A DNA stretch of 64,000 bases, from NCBI RefSeq assembly GCF_002838835.1, contig NZ_NHPP01000002.1, forward strand, positions 124,001-188,000, in the 5' to 3' direction. Positions 44,612 through 55,094 of the stretch are shown in pieces. Numbering within the stretch: the stretch's first letter is position 1; each line of letters begins with the position of its first letter. The stretch comes from Siphonobacter sp. SORGH_AS_0500. Its GTDB lineage: Bacteria > Bacteroidota > Bacteroidia > Cytophagales > Spirosomataceae. The translations under genes were made by a program, and so were the position numbers. Below the pieces are notes generated by a model that searched no databases, had not been told where the DNA came from, and saw nothing but the letters and a program-made list of their open reading frames with translations.

Positions 44612-47600
44612 TCATTTGATGTAGGAAATCTTTCCGCCTCCAGTTAGGGAACGCCCCGTAGAAAGAGAGCGTACAAAAATACGATAAATGTATAAACCCG
44701 TATTCAATTCTGGTTTTTCAAGTACTAAATCTTCGTACGGAGAGGGCGTAACGTAACTTTGAAGGCTCTGTTGATGGAGCAATCGACCGGAAAGATCGTA
44801 CAGATAGAATGTAATTTCGGTATCATCGTCCTGAAAATCATGTTCGAAGGTAAAACGAGCCTTTTGCGTGAAGGGATTTGGCATAGCCGTAACGTTGCGA
44901 AGATACGTTTTCGTACTTGGAACTACGTAAAATTCTATGCTTTGATTAACCCGATTTCCAAATACATCATAGGCCTGCACCTGAAGGCGGTGGGAACCAG
45001 GGGGTAAATGCTTAAAAGGATAGATTACCTGACCCAATTTATTACTTTCCGGGAAGTAATAGGAATTCAGATTGATGGTTAACGTATCATTTAAAACCGC
45101 AGAAATAGGGTTTAATTCCGTGTACGAAAGCCCTGAATTGTCCGCTAATTGAGCGAATAATATCGGACTGTCATCCGTTTCTCCACCGTTCTTAAAATCA
45201 TCTGTATTCATGTATAAACTCAGGATGGGAGCTGTATGATCAGTAATGGGGGTTGAATTTTTACCATTAATGAACGGTCTGGCTATTCCTAAAGCACTTC
45301 GTTTTCCGTCAGTGGCCTGAGCGTATACTCGAATCAATGCCCGGCCCGATCCGGTTTCCAATGACGTAGGTAAGATAAAACTGCTGCTGAATTGCTTTTG
45401 GGTGATGCTGATTTTACCCTTATAAAGCAAACTTTTCCGATCCTTATAACTGAATTTCGGATTTTCATCGCCCAGAGTTTGATAAGTTTTTTCCTGATCG
45501 TAAACCTCCAGCCAGCCTTCGCCATCAAACGAAGTTGAGCCGGATAGGGTAACCTGCCCGCCGCCTCGTAATGTATCAGGACTTTGGATTTTCAGGGAAT
45601 CGCTGGCATAAGCTAACCGCATGGAAGGGTCGCCCAGAAGGGCAAAATTGCGATTAATTCGGCCCGCCAGACTATTGTTTTTAGTTTGACGGATGAGATC
45701 GCCCAGCCGAGGCAGTACGCCGTTGATGGGTTGAAAGGCGGCTTTCATAAAGGCCTCGCTTACCAGCGAATTAGAACTGGCAAAAACGGGACGAGCAGTA
45801 GTGATTAATCCAATAGCACCACCCTGAGCATTCAATAAAGCCAATTCAGCCCCGGAAACGACTCCTGGATCGTCGTAACGACCAAATTCGCAGGTGGCAG
45901 TTAAAAAGAGTGGTAAATGATCGCGGTTTCGCCAGCCGAGAATATCCCGTAACATCAGAATCTGTTCCTGCGTCCAGCCCGATACACCGCCGTGCCCCGC
46001 AAAGGCAACCAGCAGTCGACCATCGTTCATGGCTGAAGTAATTGCCTCATTTGCTTTGGGGCTTTTCTGATCCAAGCCTGTTCCTATTTGCGGAAAGGCA
46101 TCCAGGTAGATTTTCTCGGCTTGGTAAGGCGTTTTTTCAAGGAATTGAACCAATCGCTCGGCATCTTCGGCGTGAACGTTGTAATCCCCGTCATCAGCTA
46201 CGAAAGTACACTTGCTTTGCCAGGTCCCTCGGGTTGCCGGGTCCTCGTAATGCATGAGTTTATCAACAACCTGTTTGGCCTCAGAAAGGTATTTGACTGG
46301 CAAACGCCCGATGCCAATGTCAACGGTCTGATCTCCAGCGTAATCTTCCGACCATTCGCCTTCCGCATCTTCCAGAAAGCCAAAGTAATCATCCGAAGAG
46401 TAGCTATAAATCGGATGCAGTGATTCCCGGCTTTCATATACCGGAACGAAAGACTTGCCCTGATTTTCCTTCAGAATATTTCTGTAATCGTAAGTGGCGT
46501 CGCCAAACAATAACAGGTACTTTAAGGTACCCGGCTTTTTCTGATAGAGATACCTGGCGTAATCCCGGAGAGCCGTTGGGTCCAATTTCCCGGAAGAAAA
46601 CTCATGGAAGACTTCCTCCGTTGAGACCACCAGCACCCTTAATTGATCATTTTTTCGGCGAAATCAGCCAGCCGTTCAGCTTCTGTTCGTAAAGCCGGAG
46701 CCGTGATGATGAGTAAATCTGGCGTTTCCTGCTGGTGTAAATGCTGGTTGGGAATGCTTTGTAAGGAGACAGGCAAAAGACTCTTAGCATACGTGAAGGC
46801 CATATATTCGTGTACTTGGCCTCCGGGCTGGTAACTGAAGGTACCGTTCGAAACATTCAGCAACGTTTGGGTACTAAGGTCCCAGACTTGTATATCTGCC
46901 GGAGCATTGGCAATGGTCATCTGCACTGCGGGCAAATTTCGACTCGCCAGCGAACGGAATTGAAAGTTATCACCCTGCCAGTAAAGCGAACGCTGCAACT
47001 GAATGCCGAGGTAATTCAAAACCCCCTGAGCAGCATTATCTCCATTTCGATTGTAGGTAACCTGAATGGAAAACTTGCCATCTGAAGGCACGCTGTTTAA
47101 GGTCGTTTGAAAGGTATTTACGGCATCAATTCCCTTAAAATCATAACGTTCGTAAGTGGTAGCCCGGATGGTTTGAGAACCAATACTTTGACCATTTAAG
47201 GAAAAAGTAAAATTCGTTGGAACAGAAGCATAACCCAGGGTGGCCGCGGTAATCCAGAGGGGCTGATTAGGTAAGGCTCCGGGAATGTTGAAGGGAATGG
47301 TTCGGTCGGTATAAACATAAAAACTTTCACCGTACCAGACGCGACCCGATTTAACCCGGTTTATTTCTTCTACTTCGTGAAAAATATAATCATCGTAGGT
47401 GGTTAGGAGGGGGCCTGACCCAGAGGCCGTCGCTAGCTGAACTCGTTTTCCAGGGGTATTGCCGACGGTAAGAAAGTAAAAAGTAGTATCCGAATAGGGA
47501 TTAAGCTGGTGTGAAAATCTTCCGGCTAGGGTATCCAGTTTTATTTCGTGAGGACTCTTTCCAATGAAATAAAGAGCATCGCTGGCATCGAAAGACCCAT

Positions 47601-47889
47601 CGCTTTCGCCCGTTACCAGAATGGAATTTTCCAGTAAATCCATCGGGCGGGGCGATTGGTTAGCCTGAGGCAGCGGGGCTCCTCCGTTGCCATACAATCG
47701 CAAATGCTGGGGGTTAATCTGTGTGGGATTCCAACCGGCTTTTCGAAGAGTGGTGGCGTCAATTTTATAAACTCCGTCTTGAGTTACGCCAATTTTTAGC
47801 CAGGGACCGTTAGCTAATACGGACGACTGAGCCCTGACCAGAGCACTCAGGAAAAGGATAAAGAATAGGGTAGTAAACAATCGAATCAT
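44612..47889 (-). pseudogene. porU: Type IX secretion sortase PorU (gingipain-like C25 peptidase), frameshifted
   Basis: PorU removes the C-terminal signal of type IX substrates and attaches the protein to the outer membrane. Frame one (46639-47889) has a signal peptide and the N-terminal beta domains. Frame two (44612-46636 and a little before) has the C25 domain with FAGHGGVSGW (His) and FLTATCEFGRYDDP (Cys nucleophile), then Ig-like domains and its own C-terminal sorting-type domain (AMPNPF, YDLSGRL). The joint is a run of six T at 46650-46655 (six A on the coding strand). A seventh gives FAEKNDQLRVLVVSTEE without a break. So a single-base undercall is likely. porV follows. Confidence 0.92.
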
Positions 47890-47925
47890 AAAGGCAGAAA
47901 ACCGGACGTATCAATAACGTTGATT

Positions 47926-48534
47926 TTACTCAGGTCGTACATCAGAGAGCTGAACCAGGGCTTCCGCCGGAACGGTGTACTGACGACCGTTTTGCTGATC
48001 GGTGCATAAAAACCGGGTTCGGCGTCGCTGGTGTTTCATAAAGGTACGATTCCCCAGCAAGAAAATCTGATTTTCTGGTACCTCTGAAAGCCGTAACGTT
48101 CCTTCGGGATGTCGGTCGTATCGTCTCAGGGCCTGGTATAGGGGAGCATGAGAGGCCGTAGCTGCCTTCGGATCGCAGGAATAGTCCAGTAAAGGTGCCA
48201 GAATATCAACGGGAAAAATGGATTCCGTCATGACCGGCTTTAATAATTCCCGAAACGTTTTTTTCCAGGATCTTCCGTGTGGGGCTACGCGGGTTCCCCA
48301 TTGCAGACACACCCGCTGGTGAGCCACTTCATGGAGATAGGTAATGAGAAAGGCGTAGGCATTCATATTACCGTTCACTGAAATGCGATGGCCTTTGCTG
48401 GAGCAATAGCTATAGTCACCAAACTTCGTGCGTCGGGGCCGGGAAACGTGGAAATGAAAAGGATGTTCCTGCCAGAGTTGCAGGCAATAAGAAACGGCAA
48501 GGGAGGGAAGATGCTGGCGTAAGAGAGATTCCAT
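47926..48534 (-). CDS. SprT-like zinc metalloprotein
   Basis: A 202-residue SprT-like protein. The zinc motif H68-E-V-A-H72 sits in AFLITYLHEVAHQ, with the third ligand region in APHGRSWKKTF (H86). RTKFGDYSYC and HRISVNGN before it match the SprT fold. SprT-like proteins include DNA-protein crosslink proteases (Spartan) and less known bacterial forms. Function here is not proven. It starts just after a terminator-like hairpin and ends 36 bp before porU, so it may share a transcript with porU-porV. Confidence 0.85.
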   Translation of the reverse strand: MESLLRQHLPSLAVSYCLQLWQEHPFHFHVSRPRRTKFGDYSYCSSKGHRISVNGNMNAYAFLITYLHEVAHQRVCLQWGTRVAPHGRSWKKTFRELLKPVMTESIFPVDILAPLLDYSCDPKAATASHAPLYQALRRYDRHPEGTLRLSEVPENQIFLLGNRTFMKHQRRRTRFLCTDQQNGRQYTVPAEALVQLSDVRPE

Positions 48535-48540
48535 CCAGTA

Positions 48541-48574
48541 AAAACGACAAAGCCTTACCTGAGGGCAAGGCTTT
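48541..48574 (-). terminator. Terminator after the small lipoprotein gene
   Basis: AAAGCCTTGCC and GGTAAGGCTTT pair on the minus strand (one mismatch) over a CTCA loop, then a T-rich tail. Confidence 0.65.
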
Positions 48575-48584
48575 GGCTGTGTTC

Positions 48585-48776
48585 CTAATCTACAAAATTA
48601 TTTTTTGCAGTGTCAGCAGCAGTAGTGTCAACAGCAAGAACTGTGTCAACAGCAGTAGTAGTATCAACAACTACAGCAGAAGAATCAGTAGACTCAGTAG
48701 ACTCAGTTTTCTTTTCTTGGCAAGCTGCCAGAGAAACCATTGTGCCAAGAAGGAACAGGGCGAACAATTTTTTCAT
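48585..48776 (-). CDS. Small low-complexity lipoprotein
   Basis: The ATG at 48776 gives 63 residues: a lipoprotein signal (MKKLFALFLLGTMVSLAAC) then an acidic, Thr/Ala/Asp-rich tail with imperfect VDTT-type repeats (VDTTTAVDTVLAVDTTAADT). No domain is recognisable. Bacteroidota genomes carry many such short lipoproteins; role unknown. A hairpin terminator follows. Confidence 0.75.
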   Translation of the reverse strand: MKKLFALFLLGTMVSLAACQEKKTESTESTDSSAVVVDTTTAVDTVLAVDTTAADTAKNNFVD

Positions 48777-49000
48777 TTTTGTGATGATTTTAGGGTTTAT
48801 TGCCGAGACAAAGTTGAACCCGAATTCTGAATAAAGCAAGTGGGCTTTTAAGGTTTTTTTAAGGATTTTAACAAAAAGCACATATTATCTTTATAATGAC
48901 CTATGAATTCTGTAAATAGTTCTATTAATTAGCTTCTGAAACCTTAAAATTTGATAAATTTTTTTAAAACGCTCATTATGGAAGAGTAACCAGAAGGGCG

Positions 49001-49543
49001 TTATTCAGGAATACCTTTCAGATAATCCTTGATTCGGTCATAAAAGCCGGTTGATTTGAAAGTAAAGGTTTTATGGAGTATGTAGTTACTTACGAAGCTA
49101 AGGCCCATCCCAACCAGTAGCCCGCCAAATTCCTTCACATTGATGTTGCGTGATTTTTCAGAAAGAAAATCCAGTGGAATGCGGTAATAGAGATCACCGG
49201 GATGGGAAGCATTCAGTAAGTGAAAACCCAGACTTGATCCACCTACAGTAATGAAGAAAGAAACAACCGCAACCAGCCCAAACTTGACCATCTCCCGCCG
49301 GGTCTGGCCTGATTTCTTGGCATCAAAGGCAAAAAGTTTAGTTAAGGTAAATCCTACAACGAAAGAGACTACGTAACCGCAGGCAACAGAAGCATTGTAA
49401 CTCATAAACTCCCGGAAATAACCACCAGCAATAATCTGAACGGCAGCTCCGGTTCCGGCAACTAGAAAGTAAGCAACTAAATCACGAATGTTAAGTAATT
49501 TAGAATTTTTTTTCTCCAAAGGTTGAGCGAGGGTTGTTTTCAA
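49001..49543 (-). CDS. GtrA family membrane protein
   Basis: A 180-residue protein with four membrane helices and the GtrA pattern: DLVAYFLVAGTGAAVQI, ASVACGYVVSFVVGFTLTKL with FAFDAK after it, and the last helix FVSNYILHKTFTFKS. GtrA proteins are thought to move polyprenyl-linked sugars in wall or O-antigen glycan building. No glycosyltransferase is adjacent. It is 22 bp after nuoN on the same strand. Confidence 0.9.
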   Translation of the reverse strand: MKTTLAQPLEKKNSKLLNIRDLVAYFLVAGTGAAVQIIAGGYFREFMSYNASVACGYVVSFVVGFTLTKLFAFDAKKSGQTRREMVKFGLVAVVSFFITVGGSSLGFHLLNASHPGDLYYRIPLDFLSEKSRNINVKEFGGLLVGMGLSFVSNYILHKTFTFKSTGFYDRIKDYLKGIPE

Positions 49544-49565
49544 GTGTTGAAAATTGACGTTAATA

Positions 49566-50966
49566 CTAAAAGAATCTATTCACCAGGTCCGGGAATAATC
49601 CAAATAGGAGCGTCAGAACCGTAGTGAACAGCAAAGTTAGTTTAAATCCACTGCTTACGATAACTCCTTCGTTGTCACTTGGTTTTAAATACATGGCAAT
49701 TATTACCCTGAAATAATAATAAATGCCGACACATGACATCAATACTGCGATGACTAACAGGGCGGTAAGATTAGCCTGAACCGCTGCGGAAAAGATAAAA
49801 AATTTACCCCAGAAACCTGCCGTTAGTGGAATCCCTGCCAGAGAAAGCATCGAAACGGTCATAATAAAAGCTAATAGCGGATTGGTTTTAGCCAGACCAT
49901 TAAACGCATCATAACGTTCGTCGGGATTTCCTTCATAAGGTTTTCGCTCCGAAACAGCGATTAATACCCCAAAGGCAGAAATAGTGGCAAGCGAATAGGC
50001 CAGTGAGTAAAAAAGAATAGCCGATTGAGAACTGGGTACTTTAGCAACTACGGCCAGCAGCAGATACCCCGCATGAGAAATGCTGGAATAAGCCATCATG
50101 CGTTTGAAACTGATCTGATACGCGGCTGTAATATTTCCGATTAATAAGGTTAAGACGGCTAATACGGCCAGTGTCTGGGCCCAGAAACCATAAGAACTGG
50201 CAAAAGCGATGGAAGCGAGTTTGTAAAGAGCCGCAAATCCAGCCGTTTTAACCACGGTTGACATGTAAGCCGTAAAGATCGTAGGTGCTCCTTCGTATAC
50301 GTCTGGGGTCCAGAAGTGGAACGGTGCTACGGACACTTTAAACAACATGCCAAAAAACAGCAGCAGTAACCCGATGTAGAGCAGGGGAGAAACCGAGCGA
50401 TACTGGGTTGCCGTTTGTACATAAGTAGCGATGGCTCCGAGTTTAAAAGAACCCGTGGCTCCATAGATCATGGCTAATCCGAAGAGTAAAATACCCGTGG
50501 CGAATGAGCCCATGAGGAAATATTTTAAAGCGGCTTCGTTGGAACGTAGGTTCCGTTTGTCCGTTCCGGTTAGAACGTACATGGCAACCGAGAGAATTTC
50601 AACCCCAATGAAGAGCATGATGAGGTTTTCAAAACCAATCATCATCAAAGCACCCGTGACCGAAAAAAGAATAATGGAATAATATTCGGCTGGGTGCGTA
50701 TATTCTATATCGTCGCCAAAATTTCTGGAAATCCCGACGACTAATACCGTAGTAAGCAGAACAATGACCGAGAAGCTGACGAACAGGTTATTCACCCGTA
50801 GCATATCCGAAAAGTATAGAGCCTGCTGGTTCCATTCCTGCGTAAGTAAAGCCAGAGCTACGAACAGAAAAACAAGCGTAGCAGGCAGCAAAATCAGACG
50901 GGATTTCAGGAAGCCAAGGAATAAATTTAATATGCCAAAAAGAGACAGAGATATGATCGAGAGCAT
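49566..50966 (-). CDS. nuoN: NADH-quinone oxidoreductase subunit N
   Basis: NuoN is one of three antiporter-like proton-pumping subunits of complex I in the inner membrane. The 466-residue protein has about 14 helices. Characteristic lines are FENLIMLFIGVEILSVAMYV, NEAALKYFLMGSFATGILLF, VAPFHFWTPDVYEGAPTIFT, and KRMMAYSSISHAGYLLLAVV with the key Lys. It follows nuoM by 42 bp. Confidence 0.95.
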   Translation of the reverse strand: MLSIISLSLFGILNLFLGFLKSRLILLPATLVFLFVALALLTQEWNQQALYFSDMLRVNNLFVSFSVIVLLTTVLVVGISRNFGDDIEYTHPAEYYSIILFSVTGALMMIGFENLIMLFIGVEILSVAMYVLTGTDKRNLRSNEAALKYFLMGSFATGILLFGLAMIYGATGSFKLGAIATYVQTATQYRSVSPLLYIGLLLLFFGMLFKVSVAPFHFWTPDVYEGAPTIFTAYMSTVVKTAGFAALYKLASIAFASSYGFWAQTLAVLAVLTLLIGNITAAYQISFKRMMAYSSISHAGYLLLAVVAKVPSSQSAILFYSLAYSLATISAFGVLIAVSERKPYEGNPDERYDAFNGLAKTNPLLAFIMTVSMLSLAGIPLTAGFWGKFFIFSAAVQANLTALLVIAVLMSCVGIYYYFRVIIAMYLKPSDNEGVIVSSGFKLTLLFTTVLTLLFGLFPDLVNRFF

Positions 50967-51008
50967 GTCTTGAATGCTTGAGAGTAAATGAAAAAATACC
51001 GCTTCGTC

Positions 51009-52454
51009 TTACTTCAGGGTGCGTAGCAACTCGGCAACGGCTGGTTCGGTTAGTTTCAGAAATGCATTAGGAAACAGACCAATCCAGAATACAAAAACAG
51101 CCAGCGGAAGCAGAACCAGAATTTCATTAAGGTTCAGATCCGTGAATTGCTCGGTAGCGGTGGTTTGCAGTCCAAACATGGATTTCTGAACCATACGAAG
51201 CATATAGACTGCACCGAAAATAATGGTCGTTCCGGCCACGATACCGATCCAGGTGTTATAAGTAAAGACGCCTTTTAGCAGCAGAAATTCACCAATGAAA
51301 CCATTCGTCAAAGGCAGGGCTACGCTACCTAATACCATGATGATAAAGAAGACGCTCAATACGGGAGAGTTTTGAGTAATACCTCCTAACTGGCTCAAAT
51401 CCCGGCTTTGCGTGCGGCTGAAGATGATTTCGATAATGAAAAACAGCCCGACCACATTAATACCGTGAGCAAGCATTTGAATGAGGGAGCCTTGTAACCC
51501 GTCGAGGGTTAAGGAGAAAATACCTGCCGCCATCAAACCTACGTGAGCGAAGGATGAATACGCTACGAGTCGTTTCATATCCTGTTGCTGAATGGCAATA
51601 ATAGAACCGTATACAATGCCCGTTACGGATAAAATCACCGCTACCAGCCCCCATTCCTGAACCCCTTCGGGAACGATGGGTAATACGATTCGGATGAGTC
51701 CGTAAGTACCCATTTTCAGCATAATTCCGGCCAGTAGCATAGTCGCTGGTGTGGGCGATTCCACGTACGTATCAGGCTGCCAGGTGTGGAAAGGGAATAC
51801 GGGCATTTTAATGGCAAAACCAATGAACAAAGCCCAGAATAATACACTCTGCTGAGCGGCTGAAAGCTTTAATTCATAAAAAGCTGAAAGTAAAGAGCTA
51901 TGCGAACCAGGCGTCTGGAGGTACAGATAAACCAGGCCCAGTAACATGAATAATGAACCGAAAATGGTATAAATGAAAAACTTGAACGTTACCGGAATTC
52001 GATTTTCTCCGCCCCAGGAAGCCGCAATGAAATAAATGGGAATGAGGGCTGCTTCGAAGAAGAAGTAAAACAGAAAGGCATCTTTTGCCACGAAAACCCC
52101 AACCAGAGCCGATTGCATCATCAAAATGAGGGCATAAAAGGCGGAAGGATTGCGGTAACTGTGATTAAAGGTGGAAAGAATAATCAGCGGTACCAGTAAC
52201 GTGCTGAGTAATACTAGCAGTACGCTAATGCCATCGATGCCAATAGCAAACCGAATACCAGCGGATGAAATCCAGTCATAGCTTAAGGAAAACTGACTCG
52301 ATGTATCGGCTTTAAAGATGGAAAGAACGTAAACGGCTAAGGCTAATTCAACCAGTGAGGCGATCAGAGCCACTCGCTTGACGGCTCCGCCACGTAAACC
52401 CAGCAAAACCGCTGCCAGGACCAGAGGAATCAGTATCAGGATGAGGGTAAGCAT
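51009..52454 (-). CDS. nuoM: NADH-quinone oxidoreductase subunit M
   Basis: Second antiporter-like subunit of complex I, 481 residues, about 14 helices. Family lines: FAIGIDGISVLLVLLSTLLV, FYFFFEAALIPIYFIAASWG, KMPVFPFHTWQPDTYVESPT and DMKRLVAYSSFAHVGLMAAG. It lies 13 bp after nuoL. Confidence 0.96.
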   Translation of the reverse strand: MLTLILILIPLVLAAVLLGLRGGAVKRVALIASLVELALAVYVLSIFKADTSSQFSLSYDWISSAGIRFAIGIDGISVLLVLLSTLLVPLIILSTFNHSYRNPSAFYALILMMQSALVGVFVAKDAFLFYFFFEAALIPIYFIAASWGGENRIPVTFKFFIYTIFGSLFMLLGLVYLYLQTPGSHSSLLSAFYELKLSAAQQSVLFWALFIGFAIKMPVFPFHTWQPDTYVESPTPATMLLAGIMLKMGTYGLIRIVLPIVPEGVQEWGLVAVILSVTGIVYGSIIAIQQQDMKRLVAYSSFAHVGLMAAGIFSLTLDGLQGSLIQMLAHGINVVGLFFIIEIIFSRTQSRDLSQLGGITQNSPVLSVFFIIMVLGSVALPLTNGFIGEFLLLKGVFTYNTWIGIVAGTTIIFGAVYMLRMVQKSMFGLQTTATEQFTDLNLNEILVLLPLAVFVFWIGLFPNAFLKLTEPAVAELLRTLK

Positions 52455-52467
52455 ATCTTTATTTTAC

Positions 52468-54387
52468 TTATGCGTTGAAAATCAAAGACCGAAGGCTATA
52501 AATGAGAATGGCAGCAATACCCGTCACCATGATGAAGAGGTAAAAGCTGGTGGTACCGGTCTGTAATAAGCGGAACTCATTGGAAAGGCCTTTAACAAAA
52601 TTACCCAGACCTTCAACGCCCCCCTTATTTAAAATGATCTGGTCGGTAACGCGGTAGAAAAAGCCGGATAAGGCCTGCGTTGGTTTGACGAAAACGGCGT
52701 TATAAATCTCATCGACGTAGTACTTATGGTAGATGAGTTTCTTAAGGCCCGTAATTTCTTCGTCGGGTTCGGGAACGGCGTTACGACTGACGTATAGGAC
52801 AAAAGCTACAATGATTGAAAGCACAGCTCCGGCTACTGAAACGCCCATGAGTGTTAACTCCGTTGAATGATCTAGATGAACCCCTGCAAACGCTTCCGGA
52901 TTAACCCGTTTGGAAAGTTCGAAAATGGGGTCGAGGAAAGCGTCGAGTTTAGCGGAACCACCAAAGATGGCAGGCACATTCAGGAAGCCACCTAATACGG
53001 ATAAAACTGCCAGCACCATTAACGGTAAGGTCATGGTAAGGGGCGATTCGTGCAGGTGATGTTCCTGTTCGTGCGTTCCTCTGAACTCGCCGAAGAACGT
53101 CAGGAAAAGCAGACGGAACATATAAAAGGCCGTCATCATGGAACCAAATACCGCCAGGCCCCACATGAGTGGACTGTGTTCGAATACATGAGCCAGAATC
53201 TCATCTTTCGAGAAGAAACCCGCAAAAGGAGGAATCCCGGAAATAGCGATGGTTCCTAATAAAAAGGTCAGAAAAGTAATGGGTAGTTTCTTGCGTAAGC
53301 CTCCCATCGAACGAATGTCCTGCTCGTCGCTCATGGCGTGAATAACCGAGCCTGCACCAAGGAATAACAAAGCTTTGAAGAACGCGTGAGTCATCACGTG
53401 GAAGAAGCCCGAACTATACGCTCCAACGCCCAGACCCAGGAACATATACCCTAGTTGAGAGACAGTAGAGTAGGCCAGTACTTTCTTAATGTCATTCTGG
53501 AAGAGGCCAATTGAAGCCGCTAATAGAGCCGTTGCCAGAGCTACCCAGGCAATGAGGTGAAGCGTATCAGGAGCGAGGGTATAAAGAATGTTGGAGCGAA
53601 CAATCATGTAAATCCCGGCAGTTACCATCGTGGCCGCGTGGATCAGTGCCGACACGGGCGTTGGACCTGCCATGGCATCGGGTAACCAGGTATACAGCGG
53701 AATCTGGGCAGACTTACCCATTGCTCCGATGAACAGACAGATGGTAATCCAGAAAATTCCCTGATCGCCAATGCTTAACTGAGCCGCGGCTGGAAAAACA
53801 CTGGAAAATTCCAGACTCCCGAATTGGTTAATAATCAGAAAAATCCCAATCAGAAAGCCTAAGTCCCCAATCCGGTTCATCACAAAGGCTTTGCGGGCGG
53901 CATAACCGTAGCTTGGATTCTGATTCCAGAAACCAATGAGTAAATACGAGCAAAGTCCCACGCCTTCCCAACCAATGAACATGATGAGGTAATTAGAACC
54001 CATCACCAGCAGGAGCATGAAGAAAAGGAAGAGATTCAGGAAAGCGAAAAACTTGCCAAACCCTTCATCGTGGTGCATGTAACCGATGCTGTAAAGATGA
54101 ATGAGCGAGCCAATTCCGGTGATAATCAGCATCATAATCAGCGAAAGCTGATCGATCTGAAAAGCGAAGGAAATATTCAGGTTACCAACCGTAAACCAGT
54201 CGTAAAGAGGAATGGTCTGAGCTTCGCCCGAAAAATTAAGGAATAGGCTTGCTACGATCACAAAAGAAGCCAGCGAAGCTCCGGTTCCGATGAGGCCTAC
54301 CAGAGATTTAGGTATCCGGCGGAAGCCTAACCCATTAATTAGGAATCCGAGGAAGGGTAATAAAGGAATGAATAAGGCTAAATTCAT
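52468..54387 (-). CDS. nuoL: NADH-quinone oxidoreductase subunit L
   Basis: The distal antiporter-like subunit of complex I with the long lateral helix. 639 residues. FVGWEG-type line FIGWEGVGLCSYLLIGFW, GKSAQIPLYTWLPDAMAGPT, SALIHAATMVTAGIYM and DIKKVLAYSTVSQLGYMFLG are present; the C-terminal KYYVDEIYN stretch precedes the last helices. It follows nuoK by 63 bp. Confidence 0.97.
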   Translation of the reverse strand: MNLALFIPLLPFLGFLINGLGFRRIPKSLVGLIGTGASLASFVIVASLFLNFSGEAQTIPLYDWFTVGNLNISFAFQIDQLSLIMMLIITGIGSLIHLYSIGYMHHDEGFGKFFAFLNLFLFFMLLLVMGSNYLIMFIGWEGVGLCSYLLIGFWNQNPSYGYAARKAFVMNRIGDLGFLIGIFLIINQFGSLEFSSVFPAAAQLSIGDQGIFWITICLFIGAMGKSAQIPLYTWLPDAMAGPTPVSALIHAATMVTAGIYMIVRSNILYTLAPDTLHLIAWVALATALLAASIGLFQNDIKKVLAYSTVSQLGYMFLGLGVGAYSSGFFHVMTHAFFKALLFLGAGSVIHAMSDEQDIRSMGGLRKKLPITFLTFLLGTIAISGIPPFAGFFSKDEILAHVFEHSPLMWGLAVFGSMMTAFYMFRLLFLTFFGEFRGTHEQEHHLHESPLTMTLPLMVLAVLSVLGGFLNVPAIFGGSAKLDAFLDPIFELSKRVNPEAFAGVHLDHSTELTLMGVSVAGAVLSIIVAFVLYVSRNAVPEPDEEITGLKKLIYHKYYVDEIYNAVFVKPTQALSGFFYRVTDQIILNKGGVEGLGNFVKGLSNEFRLLQTGTTSFYLFIMVTGIAAILIYSLRSLIFNA

Positions 54388-54450
54388 AGTTCAGTGGAGG
54401 TAAAGACGTACTTGCTTACTCGTTAGTGAAGGGGCCGAAAAACAAAGGAT

Positions 54451-54774
54451 TTACCACTTGATTTTATTCATCAAGCCCACATCTAGCGAACGGATGTTTC
54501 GGTACAGCATAACAATAATGGCCAGACCAACGGCCACTTCCGCTGCGGCGACGGCCATAATAAAAAACACAAACACCTGCCCATTCGGATCGGAACGGTA
54601 CGTCGAGAAAGCGATGAGTAACAAATTAACGGCATTCAGCATTAACTCCACCGACATAAAAATAATGATGGCGTTGCGACGGGTAAGCACTCCAATAATG
54701 CCGATAATGAATAAGGCCGAAGCGAGGTAAATGTAATATTGAAGCGGAATTTTCTGGACAACTTCTGGGATCAT
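54451..54774 (-). CDS. nuoK: NADH-quinone oxidoreductase subunit K
   Basis: Small complex I membrane subunit, 107 residues, three helices. The core [20 protein letters not shown], with the conserved membrane Glu, and [18 protein letters not shown] are diagnostic. It heads nuoKLMN. No nuoJ or other nuo gene lies upstream; that side is 320 bp of intergenic DNA and an unrelated reductase gene. A promoter-like site lies 136 bp upstream. Confidence 0.96.
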   Translation of the reverse strand: MIPEVVQKIPLQYYIYLASALFIIGIIGVLTRRNAIIIFMSVELMLNAVNLLLIAFSTYRSDPNGQVFVFFIMAVAAAEVAVGLAIIVMLYRNIRSLDVGLMNKIKW

Positions 54775-54909
54775 GCCTTCGCTAATTGAGGTTACGGCGT
54801 AGAAAGCTATGAAACACTTCTTTACGTACGCTGTAACGAGTAGAGGTTTTTTCTCAATGAGAAGTTACAAACTGGAAATGTTATAACTACACTTTGAATA
54901 GTGATGTGG

Positions 54910-54941
54910 CAAAAATAGTAGTTTTCCCCAAACCGTCGCAA
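54910..54941 (-). promoter_or_regulatory. Candidate promoter of nuoKLMN
   Basis: On the minus strand: TTG, 21 nt, TATTTTTG, matching the Bacteroidota consensus. It supports nuoKLMN as its own transcription unit. Confidence 0.55.
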
Positions 54942-55040
54942 TGCTCTGTGAGCTTATTGGACAGTTTTTTTGCAAAAGAGTAAGAATAGAATGGATATAA
55001 ATAAGAATTGTACTAAACGCAGAAAATGGCTCAGAAAGGC

Positions 55041-55075
55041 AAAAAAAGCCGAAGTGGGCACTTGCCTACTTCGGC
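55041..55075 (-). terminator. Terminator of the aldo/keto reductase gene
   Basis: GCCGAAGTAGGC and GCCCACTTCGGC form a 12-bp stem (one mismatch) on the minus strand, then seven T residues; 20 bp after the stop. Confidence 0.9.
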
Positions 55076-55094
55076 GTAATAAACATAATTCTAT

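Noticed and set aside
46088..46423. 111-residue plus-strand ORF
   Set aside because: Antisense to the C25 domain of porU, which has clear catalytic motifs.
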